From NCBI GenBank assembly GCA_963752345.1, contig CAVVYA010000020.1:1-64000 (forward strand): a DNA stretch of 64,000 nucleotides. The letters are read 5' to 3'. Numbering within the stretch: position 1 is the stretch's first letter; the number at the start of each line of letters is the position of its first letter. Shown here piece after piece: positions 47,344 through 57,396 of the stretch. The notes below the pieces were generated by a model, which did not search any database, was not told the DNA's origin, and was given only the letters and a program-made list of their open reading frames with translations. This DNA is from CAVVYA01 sp963752345 (GTDB lineage: Bacteria; Pseudomonadota; Alphaproteobacteria; SMXQ01). A program made the position numbers and the translations under genes.

Positions 47344-48192
47344 GTGACGCTGGAGATCGTTTCCCAGTCGCGTTGCTTCGAGGGCAGCCAGATCACCTAT
47401 CGCCATGCTTCGGCGGCGACCGGCACATCCATGCGTTTCGCCGCCTACCTGCCGCCGCAGGCCGAGAACGGCAAGTGCCCGGTGGTCTGGTTCCTGTCGG
47501 GCCTGACCTGCAGCGAGGAGAATTTCACCACCAAGGCGGGCGCCCAGCGCGTCGCGGCCGAGCTCGGCCTCATCCTGATCGCACCCGACACCAGTCCGCG
47601 CGGCCCCGATGTGCCGGGCGATCCGGACAGGGCTTACGATTTCGGCATCGGCGCCGGCTACTATCTCGACGCCACCCAGCCGCCGTGGGATCGGCATTAC
47701 AAGATGGCGCGCTACATCGGCGAGGAACTCCCCGCCCTGATCGCGGCGAACCTGCCGGCCGACATGGGCCGCCAAGGCATCACCGGCCATTCCATGGGCG
47801 GCCATGGCGCGCTCACCATGGCGCTCAAACATCCCGGCCGCTACGCCGCCGTGTCGGCCTTCGCGCCGATCGCCTCGCCGATGAACGCGCCGTGGGGCCA
47901 GAAAGCCTTCGCGCGCTATCTCGGCGAGGACCGCGCCGCTGTGGCGGCAGTATGACGCCTGCGCCCTGATCGAGGATGGCGCGCGCGTTTCCGATCTGCT
48001 GGTGGACCAGGGCACCAGGATCAGTTCCTGGCCACCCAGTTGAAGCCCGAGCGGCTGGTCGAGGCCTGCGCCAAGGCCGGCATTCCGCTGACTTTGCGCA
48101 TGCAGCAAGGCTACGACCATTCCTACTTCTTCATCGCCACCTTCATCGAAGATCATCTGCGCTGGCACGCCGCGCGCTTGCGCCGCGCCTGA
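47344..48192 (+). CDS. S-formylglutathione hydrolase (two frameshifts)
   Basis: About 283 residues of the alpha/beta-hydrolase fold. The oxyanion region is SGLTCSEENF, the nucleophile Ser in GHSMGGHGAL and the catalytic His in GYDHSYFFI. Near 47945 one base is extra (ending FARYLGEDRAA before WRQYDACALIEDG) and near 48022 one base appears missing (between DQGT and DQFLATQLKPE). The enzyme hydrolyses S-formylglutathione to formate and glutathione. GTG start, 31 bases after adhC. Confidence 0.88.
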
Positions 48193-48332
48193 CGAACGTC
48201 GCGCCGCAAAGCCTCGCGGCCGACGCCACGACTCTCAACATTTCTTGATGAAAAGCGCGGCGGCGCCCCTGAATGACCGCGGCGGCCCAGCGTTAGCAAG
48301 AGGATCGTCCCGACCCACTGGATTGGCCACTT

Positions 48333-49028
48333 ATGCGGCGCTGGTTGCGCTTCGTTGCCTTGATCGTCCCCGCGTTCGCGGTTTTCCTGCTATGGCCGGG
48401 CACGATCCGGATTCCGGATCGCTGGAATCCATGGGCGCCGCTCGATCTGGCGCAGCCGCCGAATCTGCTGACCTCCTACAAGCTTGGCCGGTTGCAGGAC
48501 GATCCCGCAGCCTGCCGCGCGGTCCTCGCCACCTCCGACTTCGTCTATCGGCCGGTGCCGGATCGCGTGCTCGGCGAGGGTTGCCGGTTCGACAACGTGG
48601 TGCAGGTCTCGCGGTCGGCGATCGCCTACGGCAGCGGTTTTGCGGCGACCTGCCCGCTCGCCGTGGCACTGGCGCTGTTCGAACGCCAAGCCCTGCAGCC
48701 CTCCGCGCAAGGCATCCTGGGGCAGCCGGTGACCGGCATCGAGCATTACGGCACCTACGCCTGCCGCAACGTAAACAATGCCGAAGGCGGCCGGCGCAGC
48801 CAGCACGCGGTCGCCAACGCCATCGACATCGCCGGCTTCCGCCTGAAGGATGGCCGCCGTGTCACCGTGCGCGGCGATTGGGACGACGCCGGCGCGAAGG
48901 GCGAATTCCTTCGCGCGCTCCAGGCCGCCTCGTGTCGGATTTTCCGCGCGGGTCTCGGGCCCCGCTACAACTCGGCCCACCGCGACCACTTCCATTTCGA
49001 CATGGGACGCTATTCGATCTGCCGCTGA
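48333..49028 (+). CDS. extensin-like family protein
   Basis: 231 residues with an N-terminal membrane anchor (RFVALIVPAFAVFLLWPG). The domain has the bacterial extensin-like pattern: TYACRNVNN, SQHAVANAIDIAGFRL and the metal-type end AHRDHFHFDMGRY. This fold is related to D-Ala-D-Ala/LAS peptidases, with the zinc residues in the His/Asp blocks. A cell-wall role in the periplasm is likely. Confidence 0.87.
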   Translation: MRRWLRFVALIVPAFAVFLLWPGTIRIPDRWNPWAPLDLAQPPNLLTSYKLGRLQDDPAACRAVLATSDFVYRPVPDRVLGEGCRFDNVVQVSRSAIAYGSGFAATCPLAVALALFERQALQPSAQGILGQPVTGIEHYGTYACRNVNNAEGGRRSQHAVANAIDIAGFRLKDGRRVTVRGDWDDAGAKGEFLRALQAASCRIFRAGLGPRYNSAHRDHFHFDMGRYSICR

Positions 49029-49053
49029 CTGACCGTCTCGCGATGACAGTGCG

Positions 49054-49686
49054 TCAGATCTCGCGCACCTGATTAGGCAGCTCGTCCTTCTGGCCGGGGC
49101 GCGCCGGAAAATGGTGCTCGAGAACCGCGGCGCAGGCGGCGATCAGGCCGAGCAGGCTGTCGCTGAGCGGGCCGTGCTTGGCCTTCTGCTGAAACTGGCT
49201 GACCAACTGTTGCCAGCGTTCGGGCGGAATCACCACGGCGACAGCGTCGTCGGCAATGATCTCGATGTAATGTTCGGCCAGGGAGACGAACAGCAGCACG
49301 CCGTTTCTTTGGCGCGTGCGGTCATTCACCAGGGTGGCGAATTCCAACCGCGCGAGCATCGCCGCGCGCGCCTGCTTGACGGCCGCCGGCACGAACTTGA
49401 TGCCGAGCGGCGTCAGGTAGAACAGGGCGGCCGCGACAATGAGCGCGGCACCTTGCACGAACACCAGGTGCGAGGCAGGGAGCGCGGGGTCGATCAGCGC
49501 CGCGACCCAGCCGGCCAATAACGCGCTGCAGGCTGCCCATAGGGCAGAGTAGGACGCATAACTGGCGGCACGCTGGGCGATGACGACGACGATCTCCGCG
49601 GCGCTGCGCCGCTCTAGATCGGCGATCGCCGCGTCGATGCGTGCGTCGTCTTCGGGCCGCAGCCGGTTGCGCAAAGGTCTTACCAT
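49054..49686 (-). CDS. TPM-domain membrane protein
   Basis: 210 residues. The TPM-like region begins RSAAEIVVVIAQRAASY, with two central membrane helices (residues 47-65 and 75-95). A C-terminal part follows, HYIEIIADDAVA. Its start overlaps the stop of the first TPM gene (ATGGTAA). The pair with LemA is widespread; function is unclear, perhaps linked to envelope quality control. Confidence 0.85.
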   Translation of the reverse strand: MVRPLRNRLRPEDDARIDAAIADLERRSAAEIVVVIAQRAASYASYSALWAACSALLAGWVAALIDPALPASHLVFVQGAALIVAAALFYLTPLGIKFVPAAVKQARAAMLARLEFATLVNDRTRQRNGVLLFVSLAEHYIEIIADDAVAVVIPPERWQQLVSQFQQKAKHGPLSDSLLGLIAACAAVLEHHFPARPGQKDELPNQVREI

Positions 49687-50466
49687 CGGCCCGACGCACC
49701 GCCACCGCCGAAGGATCCGCCGCCGCCGCCGAAGCCGCCGCCACCGAAACCCCGGCCACCTCGACCACCAAACCCGCCACTGCCGAGACCACCGAGCAGG
49801 AAGGGGCCGCCCCGGCGATAGATGCCGCCGCGGCCGCGCCGTTGCCGATTGGCCAGGAACAGGAACAGGAAGAAGATGCCGAACGGCAGCAGGAAGCTGG
49901 CCAAAGAATTCTGCTGGGAGGCCGGTTGGGCGCGCTGCGGCGCGGGTCCGGCGCCTTGCCAGCCGAGCGCGCGCAGGATGGCAAGGGTGCCGGTGGTCAC
50001 CCCGGCATCGAAATCCCCGGCGCGGAAATGGGGCAGGATGGTCTGCTCGATGATCTGGCGCGACTTCGCATCGGTCAGTTCGCCCTCGAGCCCATAGCCC
50101 ACCTCGATGCGCACCTCACGCTGCTTCGGTGCCACGAGCAAAATGGCGCCGGTATTCTTGCCCTTCTCGCCGATGCCCCAGGCGCGGCCCAGCCGATAGC
50201 CGAAATCCGCGATCGGGTAGCCCTGCAGATCGGGCACGGTGGCGATCACCACCTGCCGCTTGGTGTCGCGCTCGAAATCCCCCAGCGCACGCGTCAGCCG
50301 GGCTTCGGTGCCTTCCGACAAGATACCGGCCTGATCGACCACGCGGCCGGTGAGTGGCGGAAACTTCGGTTCACTGGCGGCGTGCGCCGAGCCGGCGTGC
50401 AGGATCGGCTGCGGCGACGACCAGCGCGACGAGAAACCGACGGCATGCTGCGCGCCACACGGACAT
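49680..50466 (-). CDS. TPM-domain (YgcG-like) membrane protein (frameshifted)
   Basis: About 262 residues. As sequenced the signal peptide is out of frame: MSVWRAACRRFLVALVVAAA runs off at about 50408, where one extra base precedes ILHAGSAHAASEPKFPPLTG. The mature part has GILSEGTEARL, the block PDLQGYPIADFGYRLGRAWG and one helix near residue 210. It ends in a Gly/Phe-rich tail (GGFGGRGGRGFGGGG) typical of this family. It overlaps LemA by three bases at the ATG and precedes the second TPM gene. Confidence 0.82.
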
Positions 50467-51053
50467 CAGAATTTCACCTTTGGCGCCTGCTGGTTTTCCT
50501 GCGGGATGTCGAATGTCGCCTTGGGCTTGGCGTCGGGGTAGAGAACGGCGGCGATCCAGCGTCCGGGAATGGTGCGCAGCTCCGTGTTGTAAGCCTGAAC
50601 GGTGACGATGTAGTCGCGCCGGGCTACCGCGATGCGGTTCTCGGTGCCTTCCAATTGCGACTGCAGCGACAGGAAGTTCTGATTCGATTTCAGGTCGGGA
50701 TAATTCTCGACCACCGCGAGCAGACGGGCCAGGCTGCTGCCGAGCTGCTGCTGACTGTCCTGAAACCGTTTGAAGGCTTCCGGGTCGCTGAGCGCTTCCG
50801 GCGGCAGTTGGACCTGGGTCGCCCTGGCACGCGCCTCGACCACGGCGGTCAGGGTTTCGCGCTCCTGCTTGGCGTAGCCCGCCACGGTCTCGACCAGATT
50901 GGGTACCAAATCGGCGCGCCGCTGGTATTGGTTGAGCACCTGGCTCCAGGCGGCCTTGGACTCTTCGTCGAGCCGCGGCACATTATTGACGCCACAGGCC
51001 GAGAGGCCGAATGCGAACGCCACCAGCAAGAAGGTGGTGACAAAACGGGCCAT
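50466..51053 (-). CDS. lemA: LemA family lipoprotein
   Basis: 195 residues from the ATG with GGAGG seven bases upstream. A lipobox-like LSACG is near residue 20. The LemA core is clear: NQYQRRADLVPNLVETV, then a long helical part with EGTENRIAVARRDY and YNTELRTIPGR. It forms an operon with the two TPM genes. Membrane-associated coiled-coil protein of unknown exact role. Confidence 0.92.
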   Translation of the reverse strand: MARFVTTFLLVAFAFGLSACGVNNVPRLDEESKAAWSQVLNQYQRRADLVPNLVETVAGYAKQERETLTAVVEARARATQVQLPPEALSDPEAFKRFQDSQQQLGSSLARLLAVVENYPDLKSNQNFLSLQSQLEGTENRIAVARRDYIVTVQAYNTELRTIPGRWIAAVLYPDAKPKATFDIPQENQQAPKVKF

Positions 51054-51245
51054 GAGAACCTCCGCAGGATTGAGCGGGACCTCCCGCACACACAGCTATA
51101 TAGCCCTGCCCGGGCGGTTTGCCAGCCCCGGCTCAGCCTGGCCGAGGGGACGACGGTGGCGACCGGCACATGGCGGTGGAACCTGCAGCCCTGCGGTCCG
51201 TTTCCTTCCCGATGATTTCCGTCGCAATTCTCCCCTCCAGCATCC

Positions 51246-53027
51246 GTGACACTTGATCAGGGTTTGGTCTTCGCCATTCTGGCGGGGGCCGTGGCGCTGT
51301 TTATCTGGGACCGGCTGCGCTATGACCTGGTGGCGCTGACGGCGCTGCTCGTCGCCGTGGTGGCGGGCGTGGTGTCGCCCGAGGAGGCCTTCCGCGGGTT
51401 CAGCGACGACATCGTCATCATCGTTGGTTCGGCGCTCATCGTCAGCGCCGCTGTCGCGCGCTCGGGCATCGCCGAGATGCTGATGCGCCGCGTGATGCCG
51501 TGGCTGACCCGGACCGAGCTGCAGATCTTCGTGCTGGCCATCCTGGTCGCCTTCATGTCGGCCTTCATGAAGAACATCGGGGCGCTCGCCATCCTGATGC
51601 CGATCGCCTTCCAGATTTCCCGGCGCACCGGCCAGCCGGTGTCGCGGCTGCTGATGCCCATGTCGTTCGCGGCACTGCTCGGCGGGCTGATGACCCTGAT
51701 CGGCACCTCGCCCAATATCATCGCCTCGCGCATGCGCGAGGAAATTCTCGGCGAGCCGTTCCGCATGTTCGATTTCATGCCGGTCGGGCTGACGCTGACC
51801 GTTGTCGGGATCGCCTTCCTGTCGTTCGGCTACCGCCTGCTGCCCAAGCCGCAGAAGGCCGCCCCGGCGCCCGACGAGCTGTTCTCGGTCGAAGGCTATC
51901 AGGCCGAGGTCCGCGTTCCGTCCGGTTCGCCCTTCATCAACAAGACGGTGCAAGCGCTCGAGGAGGCGGGTGAGGGCGAGGTGACCGTCGCCGCCATCAT
52001 CCGCGAGGGTGGCCGGCGCTACGTGCCGTCGGGCCATTGGTGGATATTCGAGGACGACGTGCTGGTGCTGCTGTGCGACGCCCACGCGCTGGGGCGCATC
52101 GTCAAGGAAGCCAAGCTCGAGCTCAAGCATGACAAAGATGTCGCCGGCAAGACGCCGGAGGACGAAGACGTCACCGTGGTCGAGGCGGTGATCAAGCCCA
52201 ATTCGACGATGATCGGCCGCACCGCGGAGCAGATGCGGCTGCGCGACTGGTACGGCGTCAACCTCCTGGCGCTCAGCCAGCACGGTCGGTCTGCTTCATC
52301 GCCGCTCGGCCGTGCCCGCTTCCGCGCCGGCGATCTGGTGGTGGTGCGGGTGCGTGCCGACGAGTTGAGCGAACGGCTGGCCACCCTCGGGCTGCTGCCG
52401 CTGGCGGAGCGACGGGTCAGGCTCGGGCCGTCGCCACGTCCGTGGCTCGCGCCGACGATCCTCGCCGTCGCCATGACCGTGGCGGCGACCGGCACCACAA
52501 CCGTCGCGGTCGCATTTTTCGGCGCGGCGGTGGCATTGCTTCTGTTCAAGGCCCTCACGCTCAAGGAGGCCTATGACGCGATCGAGTGGCCGATCCTGAT
52601 TCTGCTGGGTGCGCTGATCCCGGTGAGCGAATCTCTCCGCACCACCGGCGGCAGCGAACTGGTCGCCGAGTGGCTCGCGGTCGGCACGCAGTATCTGCCG
52701 CCCATGGGTTCGGTCGCGCTGATCATGGTGGCGGCCATGGCCGTCACGCCCTTTCTCAACAATGCGGCAACCGTGCTGCTGATGGCGCCGATCGGCGCCA
52801 GCCTGGCCGCAAATCTCGGCCTCAACCCGGATCCCTTCCTGATGGCCGTGGCGGTCGGCGCGGCCTGCGATTTCCTCACGCCGATCGGCCATCAGTGCAA
52901 CACGCTGGTCATGGGCCCGGGCGGCTATCGCTTCACCGATTACTGGCGGCTCGGTCTGCCCCTGTCGATCCTGGTGCTGGCGCTCGGCACGCCGCTGATC
53001 GCCATGGTCTGGCCATTGACCAACTGA
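51246..53027 (+). CDS. SLC13/DASS-type transporter with TrkA-C domains
   Basis: 593 residues from GTG. Two helical halves carry the family motifs GTSPNIIASRM (after residue 155) and NNAATVLLMAP (about 505). Two RCK_C/TrkA_C domains lie between them (around residues 215-295 and 300-385). Members move dicarboxylates, sulfate or similar anions with Na+. It is divergent from LemA and precedes etfB by 116 bases. Substrate unknown. Confidence 0.88.
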   Translation: MTLDQGLVFAILAGAVALFIWDRLRYDLVALTALLVAVVAGVVSPEEAFRGFSDDIVIIVGSALIVSAAVARSGIAEMLMRRVMPWLTRTELQIFVLAILVAFMSAFMKNIGALAILMPIAFQISRRTGQPVSRLLMPMSFAALLGGLMTLIGTSPNIIASRMREEILGEPFRMFDFMPVGLTLTVVGIAFLSFGYRLLPKPQKAAPAPDELFSVEGYQAEVRVPSGSPFINKTVQALEEAGEGEVTVAAIIREGGRRYVPSGHWWIFEDDVLVLLCDAHALGRIVKEAKLELKHDKDVAGKTPEDEDVTVVEAVIKPNSTMIGRTAEQMRLRDWYGVNLLALSQHGRSASSPLGRARFRAGDLVVVRVRADELSERLATLGLLPLAERRVRLGPSPRPWLAPTILAVAMTVAATGTTTVAVAFFGAAVALLLFKALTLKEAYDAIEWPILILLGALIPVSESLRTTGGSELVAEWLAVGTQYLPPMGSVALIMVAAMAVTPFLNNAATVLLMAPIGASLAANLGLNPDPFLMAVAVGAACDFLTPIGHQCNTLVMGPGGYRFTDYWRLGLPLSILVLALGTPLIAMVWPLTN

Positions 53028-53143
53028 GCGCCGCACATGCGGGCGGGCCGCTTTGCTTGCCTGCCGCTCCCCGGGACGATATAGAGGACCATCACTCAAA
53101 CCGCCGCTAGCAGCGCCGGCGTTTGTTCCGTGACGGAGGTCGC

Positions 53144-53893
53144 TTGAAAATCCTGGTTGCCGTGAAGCGCGTGGTCGACGCCAACATCAAAGTGCGTGTC
53201 AAGGGCGACCGCACCGGCGTCGAGCTCGCCAATGTGAAGATGGCGATGAATCCGTTCTGCGAAATCGCCGTGGAAGAGGCGGTACGCCTGCGCGAGGCGG
53301 GCGTCGCATCGGAAATCGTCGTCGTTTCCGCCGGTCCCCAGGGCTGCCAGGAAACCATTCGCACCGCGCTCGCCATGGGCGCCGACCGCGGCATCCATAT
53401 TCCCGCCGACGCCACGCTCGAACCGCTTGCCGTCGCCAAGCTGCTCAAGGCGGTCGCGGTGAAGGAGCAGCCGCGGCTGATCATCCTCGGCAAGCAGGCG
53501 ATCGACGACGACAGCAACCAGACCGGCCAGATGGTGGCGGCGTTGCTCGGCTGGCCGCAAGGCACCTTCATTTCCAAGCTGGCGGTTACCGGCGACAAGG
53601 TGGAGGTCACCCGCGAAGTGGACGGCGGGCTGGAAAAGCTGTCGCTGACACTGCCGGCGGTCGTGACCACCGATCTGCGGCTCAACGAGCCGCGCTATGC
53701 GTCGCTGCCCAACATCATGAAGGCCAAGAAGAAGACCATCGAGGCCATGACCGCCGAGTCCCTCGGTGTCGATCTGTCGCCGCGTTTGACGATCGTGAAG
53801 GTCGACGAACCGGCCAAGCGCCAGGCCGGCGTCAAGGTCGCCACGGCCGCCGAGCTGGTCGCCAAGCTGCGCGACGAAGCGGGAGTGATCTGA
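53144..53893 (+). CDS. etfB: electron transfer flavoprotein beta subunit
   Basis: 249 residues from a TTG, chosen because GGAGG lies five bases upstream and MKILVAVKRVVD matches family starts. The beta-ETF signature VVVSAGP and the AMP-binding block (KQAIDDDSNQTGQM) are present, as is the recognition-loop region PNIMKAKKK. It takes electrons from acyl-CoA and other flavin dehydrogenases and passes them to ETF-quinone oxidoreductase. Overlaps etfA by one base. Confidence 0.95.
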   Translation: MKILVAVKRVVDANIKVRVKGDRTGVELANVKMAMNPFCEIAVEEAVRLREAGVASEIVVVSAGPQGCQETIRTALAMGADRGIHIPADATLEPLAVAKLLKAVAVKEQPRLIILGKQAIDDDSNQTGQMVAALLGWPQGTFISKLAVTGDKVEVTREVDGGLEKLSLTLPAVVTTDLRLNEPRYASLPNIMKAKKKTIEAMTAESLGVDLSPRLTIVKVDEPAKRQAGVKVATAAELVAKLRDEAGVI

Positions 53894-54849
53894 TGACCGT
53901 TCTCGTGATTGCCGAACATGCGGAGGGCGCGCTCGCGCCGGCGACGCTCGCCACCGTGACGGCCGCGAAAGCGCTGGCGGGCCATGGTGCCGGTGAGGTG
54001 ACGGTGCTGGTGGCCGGACAGGGCGCGCGCGCCGTCGCCGAGGCCGCCGCGAAAATTCCCGGTGTCGCCGGGGTGCTGCTCGCCGAGGCGGCGCATTATG
54101 CCAATCCGATTGCCGAAACCATGGCGGAGCTCGTGCTGACGATTGCGCGCGGTTTCAGCCATATCCTGGCGCCCGCCACCACGTTCGGCAAGAATCTCGC
54201 GCCGCGCGTCGCCGCCCTGCTCGACGTGCAGCAGGTCTCCGAGATCACGCAGGTTGTGTCGGACGATACGTTCGTGCGGCCGATCTACGCCGGCAACGCG
54301 CTCGCCACCGTGCAGTCGAAGGACCCGATCAAGGTCGTCACCGTGCGCGGCACCGCCTTCGAGCGCGCGGCCACCGAGGGCGGCAACGCCACCGTTGCCG
54401 ATCTCGCCGCGGCCCCGGCCAGCGATCTGGCGAGCTATGTCGGCGCCGAGCTGTCGCATTCCGAGCGGCCCGAGCTGACCGCCGCCCGTGTCGTGATTTC
54501 CGGCGGCCGCGGCATGCAATCGGGCGACAACTTCAAGCTGCTCGAAGCGATCGCCGATAAGCTCGGCGCAGCGGTCGGCGCGTCGCGCGCGGCGGTCGAC
54601 GCGGGCTTCGTGCCGAACGACTTCCAGGTCGGCCAAACCGGCAAGATCGTGGCGCCTGAGCTCTATATCGCCGTCGGCATCTCCGGCGCCATCCAGCATC
54701 TCGCCGGCATGAAGGACAGCAAGGTGATCGTCGCCATCAACAAGGACGAGGAGGCGCCGATCTTCCAGGTGGCCGACTACGGCATGGTCGGCGACCTGTT
54801 CAAGATCCTGCCCGAACTCGCGGCGGAGTTGGCCAAGGCGAAGGGTTAG
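53893..54849 (+). CDS. etfA: electron transfer flavoprotein alpha subunit
   Basis: 318 residues. The FAD-binding motifs are SGGRGMQSGDNFKLLE, VGQTGKIVAPELYIAVG and SGAIQHLAGMKDS. Pairs with etfB in the cytoplasm to accept electrons from several dehydrogenases. The stop of etfB and start of etfA share bases (TGATG). Confidence 0.96.
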   Translation: MTVLVIAEHAEGALAPATLATVTAAKALAGHGAGEVTVLVAGQGARAVAEAAAKIPGVAGVLLAEAAHYANPIAETMAELVLTIARGFSHILAPATTFGKNLAPRVAALLDVQQVSEITQVVSDDTFVRPIYAGNALATVQSKDPIKVVTVRGTAFERAATEGGNATVADLAAAPASDLASYVGAELSHSERPELTAARVVISGGRGMQSGDNFKLLEAIADKLGAAVGASRAAVDAGFVPNDFQVGQTGKIVAPELYIAVGISGAIQHLAGMKDSKVIVAINKDEEAPIFQVADYGMVGDLFKILPELAAELAKAKG

Positions 54850-54942
54850 ACCGCCACAACGCGCGGGCGCTCGAGGATTCACGGACATCAAGCGACGCGC
54901 GATAGGACGGCGCGCCGGAACATATCGATCAGGGGAAATACC

Positions 54943-55980
54943 ATGGGTGTGGCTGTTCTTTGTCGCTCGATCATCGGTGGGATGATTCTCGGCATGCTTG
55001 CGGTTTTGCCGGTCGCCGCCGATCCGGTGGAGGATTTCTACAAAGGTAAGAACCTGCGGCTCACGGTCGGCTCGGGGCCGGGCAGCGGCTTCACCATCTA
55101 TGCTCGCCTGATGTCGCGGCATTTCGCGCGTCATATGCCGGGCAAGCCGACCATACTGGTGGAAAATATTCCGGGGGCGGGCGGCCTGCGCCAGATGGAC
55201 TATCTGGTGGCGGCTGCGCCCAAGGACGGCTCGACGATCGGACTGATGAACCCGAACGTCGCGACCGCGAACCTGCTGACGCCCGACATCGCCAAGCACG
55301 GCCCGGAGAAGCTCGCCTGGATCGGCAGCGCCAATGCCGAGGTCAGCACCTGCCTGTTCTGGCCGCGCGCCAAGGTCAACGACGTGGCGGAGCTCAAGAC
55401 GCGCGAGCTCGCGATGGGTGCGGCCGGTCCGCTGAGCAGCTCGAGCCACGGCACGCTCGCGCTCTCCAAGCTGTTCGGCTATCCGTGGAAGGTCGTTTCC
55501 GGCTACACGGATTCGTCCGAGGTCATGCTGGCCGGCGCGCGCGGCGAGATCGACGGCGCCTGCATCCTGCTCGTTTCCGCGATGCAGGCGCAATATTGGG
55601 AGTCGTTCCAGCGCGGCGACTTCAAGGTGCTGCTGCAGATGCCGCCGGGCAACCATCCGAGCCTGCCGAAGGCGGTGAACGCCACCGACCTGGCGAGCAG
55701 TGATGAGCAACGCCAGGTGATCGAGATGATTTACGGCCATTGGGCCTTCGGCCGGCCATTCGCGGCGCCCGCCGGCATTCCGCAGGACCGGCTGGCGGCG
55801 CTGCGCACGGCGCTCAAGGCCACGCTCGCCGATCCGGAATTCCTCGCCGAGGGCAAGAAGCTGGGGCTCGACGTCGATTATATGACGGCCGAGCAGATCG
55901 AGGCGTGGATCGCCAAGACCCAGGCGACGCCGGCGTCCGTGGTCAACCAGGTCAAGGCGCTGATGCCGGGCGCCAAGTGA
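54943..55980 (+). CDS. Bug (TctC-family) periplasmic solute receptor 5
   Basis: 345 residues. The signal peptide ends VLPVAADP; then come FYKGKNLRLTVG, NIPGAGGL and AAPKDGS. It has the cysteine pair seen in receptors 1 and 6 (STCLFW and GACILL). It comes 93 bases after etfA and is followed by a second Bug gene, receptor 6. No permease in sight. Ligand unknown. Confidence 0.9.
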   Translation: MGVAVLCRSIIGGMILGMLAVLPVAADPVEDFYKGKNLRLTVGSGPGSGFTIYARLMSRHFARHMPGKPTILVENIPGAGGLRQMDYLVAAAPKDGSTIGLMNPNVATANLLTPDIAKHGPEKLAWIGSANAEVSTCLFWPRAKVNDVAELKTRELAMGAAGPLSSSSHGTLALSKLFGYPWKVVSGYTDSSEVMLAGARGEIDGACILLVSAMQAQYWESFQRGDFKVLLQMPPGNHPSLPKAVNATDLASSDEQRQVIEMIYGHWAFGRPFAAPAGIPQDRLAALRTALKATLADPEFLAEGKKLGLDVDYMTAEQIEAWIAKTQATPASVVNQVKALMPGAK

Positions 55981-56158
55981 TCGAGGCGGGCGCCGGGCGA
56001 CTATCGCGCGGCGTTGGCCTGGTCCAAAACACCCTTTCCCCGGCTTTCGTTTAAGGCCTATCCTGGCTTTAGACGGACCACGGCTCGCGCCGCAGGTCCG
56101 CACGCGCCGCAGGACGGTTTATCCCGAGCCGCTCGGAGCGCCAAGAACGGGGAAGGCC

Positions 56159-57262
56159 ATGGGTCAGGGATTTTCGCGCCCGCGCGCCGCGTGGGCATCG
56201 CTTGCCGTTGCCGTCGCATCCATCACCGCCGTGTCGGCCCATGGCCAGACAGCCGAGGCGCTGTTCCGCGGCAAGACGATCAACATGTCGTCGTCGAGTG
56301 CGCCGTCGGGCGGGTTCGACATTTACGTGCGGTTGCTCGCCCGTCACTTCGGCGCCCAGATCGCGGGCAATCCGACGGTCGTGGCGCAGAATCGGCCGGG
56401 CGGCGGCGGGCTGGTGCTTGCCAATTTCCTTTATAACTCCGCCGCCAAGGATGGCACGCAGATCGCGCTGATTCCGGCCTATGTGCTGCTCGATGCCATT
56501 TTCAACAGCCCGCAGGCGAAATTCGAGCCGACCAAATTCATCTGGATCGGCAATATAAATCAGGAGGTCGACCACTGCTCGGTGTGGCAGAATTCCGGCG
56601 TGACCAAGCCGGAGGATTTTTTCGCTCGCGAGGTGATCCTCGGCGCGTCGGGCGCCAGCGCCGGCTCCTTCACCATCCCGATGGTCATGAACGCCGAGCT
56701 CGGCACCAAATTCAAGGTCATCCTGGGCTATTCCTCCTCGGCGGTGCGTAACAAGGCAATGGAGCAGGGCGAGATCCATGGCCAGTGCGGCACCTACCTG
56801 TCGTCGATCAAGGCGACATCGATGCCCGATGTGCAGGCCGGCCGGCTGCGCGTCATCTGGCAGATGGGGCTGGAGAAGCATCCGGACTTCGCCGAGGTGC
56901 CGCTCGCCATCGACTATGCCAAGACGGACGAAGCGCGTCAGATGATGCAGATGTTCTTCGCCTCCATGACGCTCGGCCGCTCCTTCGCGCTGCCGCCGGA
57001 CACGCCGCCCGACCGTGTCGCGGCGTTGCGCGCGGCCTTCGCTGCGACCATGGCTGCGCCCGACTTCCGCGGCGAGGCGGACAAGCTCAAGGTCGAGCTG
57101 CGGCCGATGAATGCGGCGGAGATGCAGCCGGCGCTCGACAAGCTGCTGGGAGCGCCTCCGGCCGTGGTGGAACGGGCTGCCGCCATCCTCGAGACTGCGC
57201 GAGGCTATGGCCGCAAGCAGGAGGAGGAGCTCAAGGCCAAAGGCATCAAGATCGCCGAGTGA
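56159..57262 (+). CDS. Bug (TctC-family) periplasmic solute receptor 6
   Basis: 367 residues. Signal peptide ending AVSAHGQT; mature region with LFRGKTINMSSSS, NRPGGGGL and AAKDGTQ. It also has the cysteine pair (DHCSVW, GQCGTY). The 178-base gap from receptor 5 has no gene and may hold a promoter. It precedes an FMN reductase. Its C-terminus is extended by a Lys/Glu-rich helix. Ligand unknown. Confidence 0.88.
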   Translation: MGQGFSRPRAAWASLAVAVASITAVSAHGQTAEALFRGKTINMSSSSAPSGGFDIYVRLLARHFGAQIAGNPTVVAQNRPGGGGLVLANFLYNSAAKDGTQIALIPAYVLLDAIFNSPQAKFEPTKFIWIGNINQEVDHCSVWQNSGVTKPEDFFAREVILGASGASAGSFTIPMVMNAELGTKFKVILGYSSSAVRNKAMEQGEIHGQCGTYLSSIKATSMPDVQAGRLRVIWQMGLEKHPDFAEVPLAIDYAKTDEARQMMQMFFASMTLGRSFALPPDTPPDRVAALRAAFAATMAAPDFRGEADKLKVELRPMNAAEMQPALDKLLGAPPAVVERAAAILETARGYGRKQEEELKAKGIKIAE

Positions 57263-57396
57263 GCCAGGCTGAGCACTGTTCGGTAACCGTCCCGGACAGG
57301 CTGAACCGATAGACCCATCGTTCGTTGAGTCCCGTGCATCGGCATGACGGAGCGCCCATCCGGCCGCTCCCATTTTCAAACGACAGGAGAGACAGG

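Noticed and set aside
53695..56103. 802-residue minus-strand frame
   Set aside because: Lies opposite etfA and Bug5; long open frames are common on the opposite strand in GC-rich DNA.
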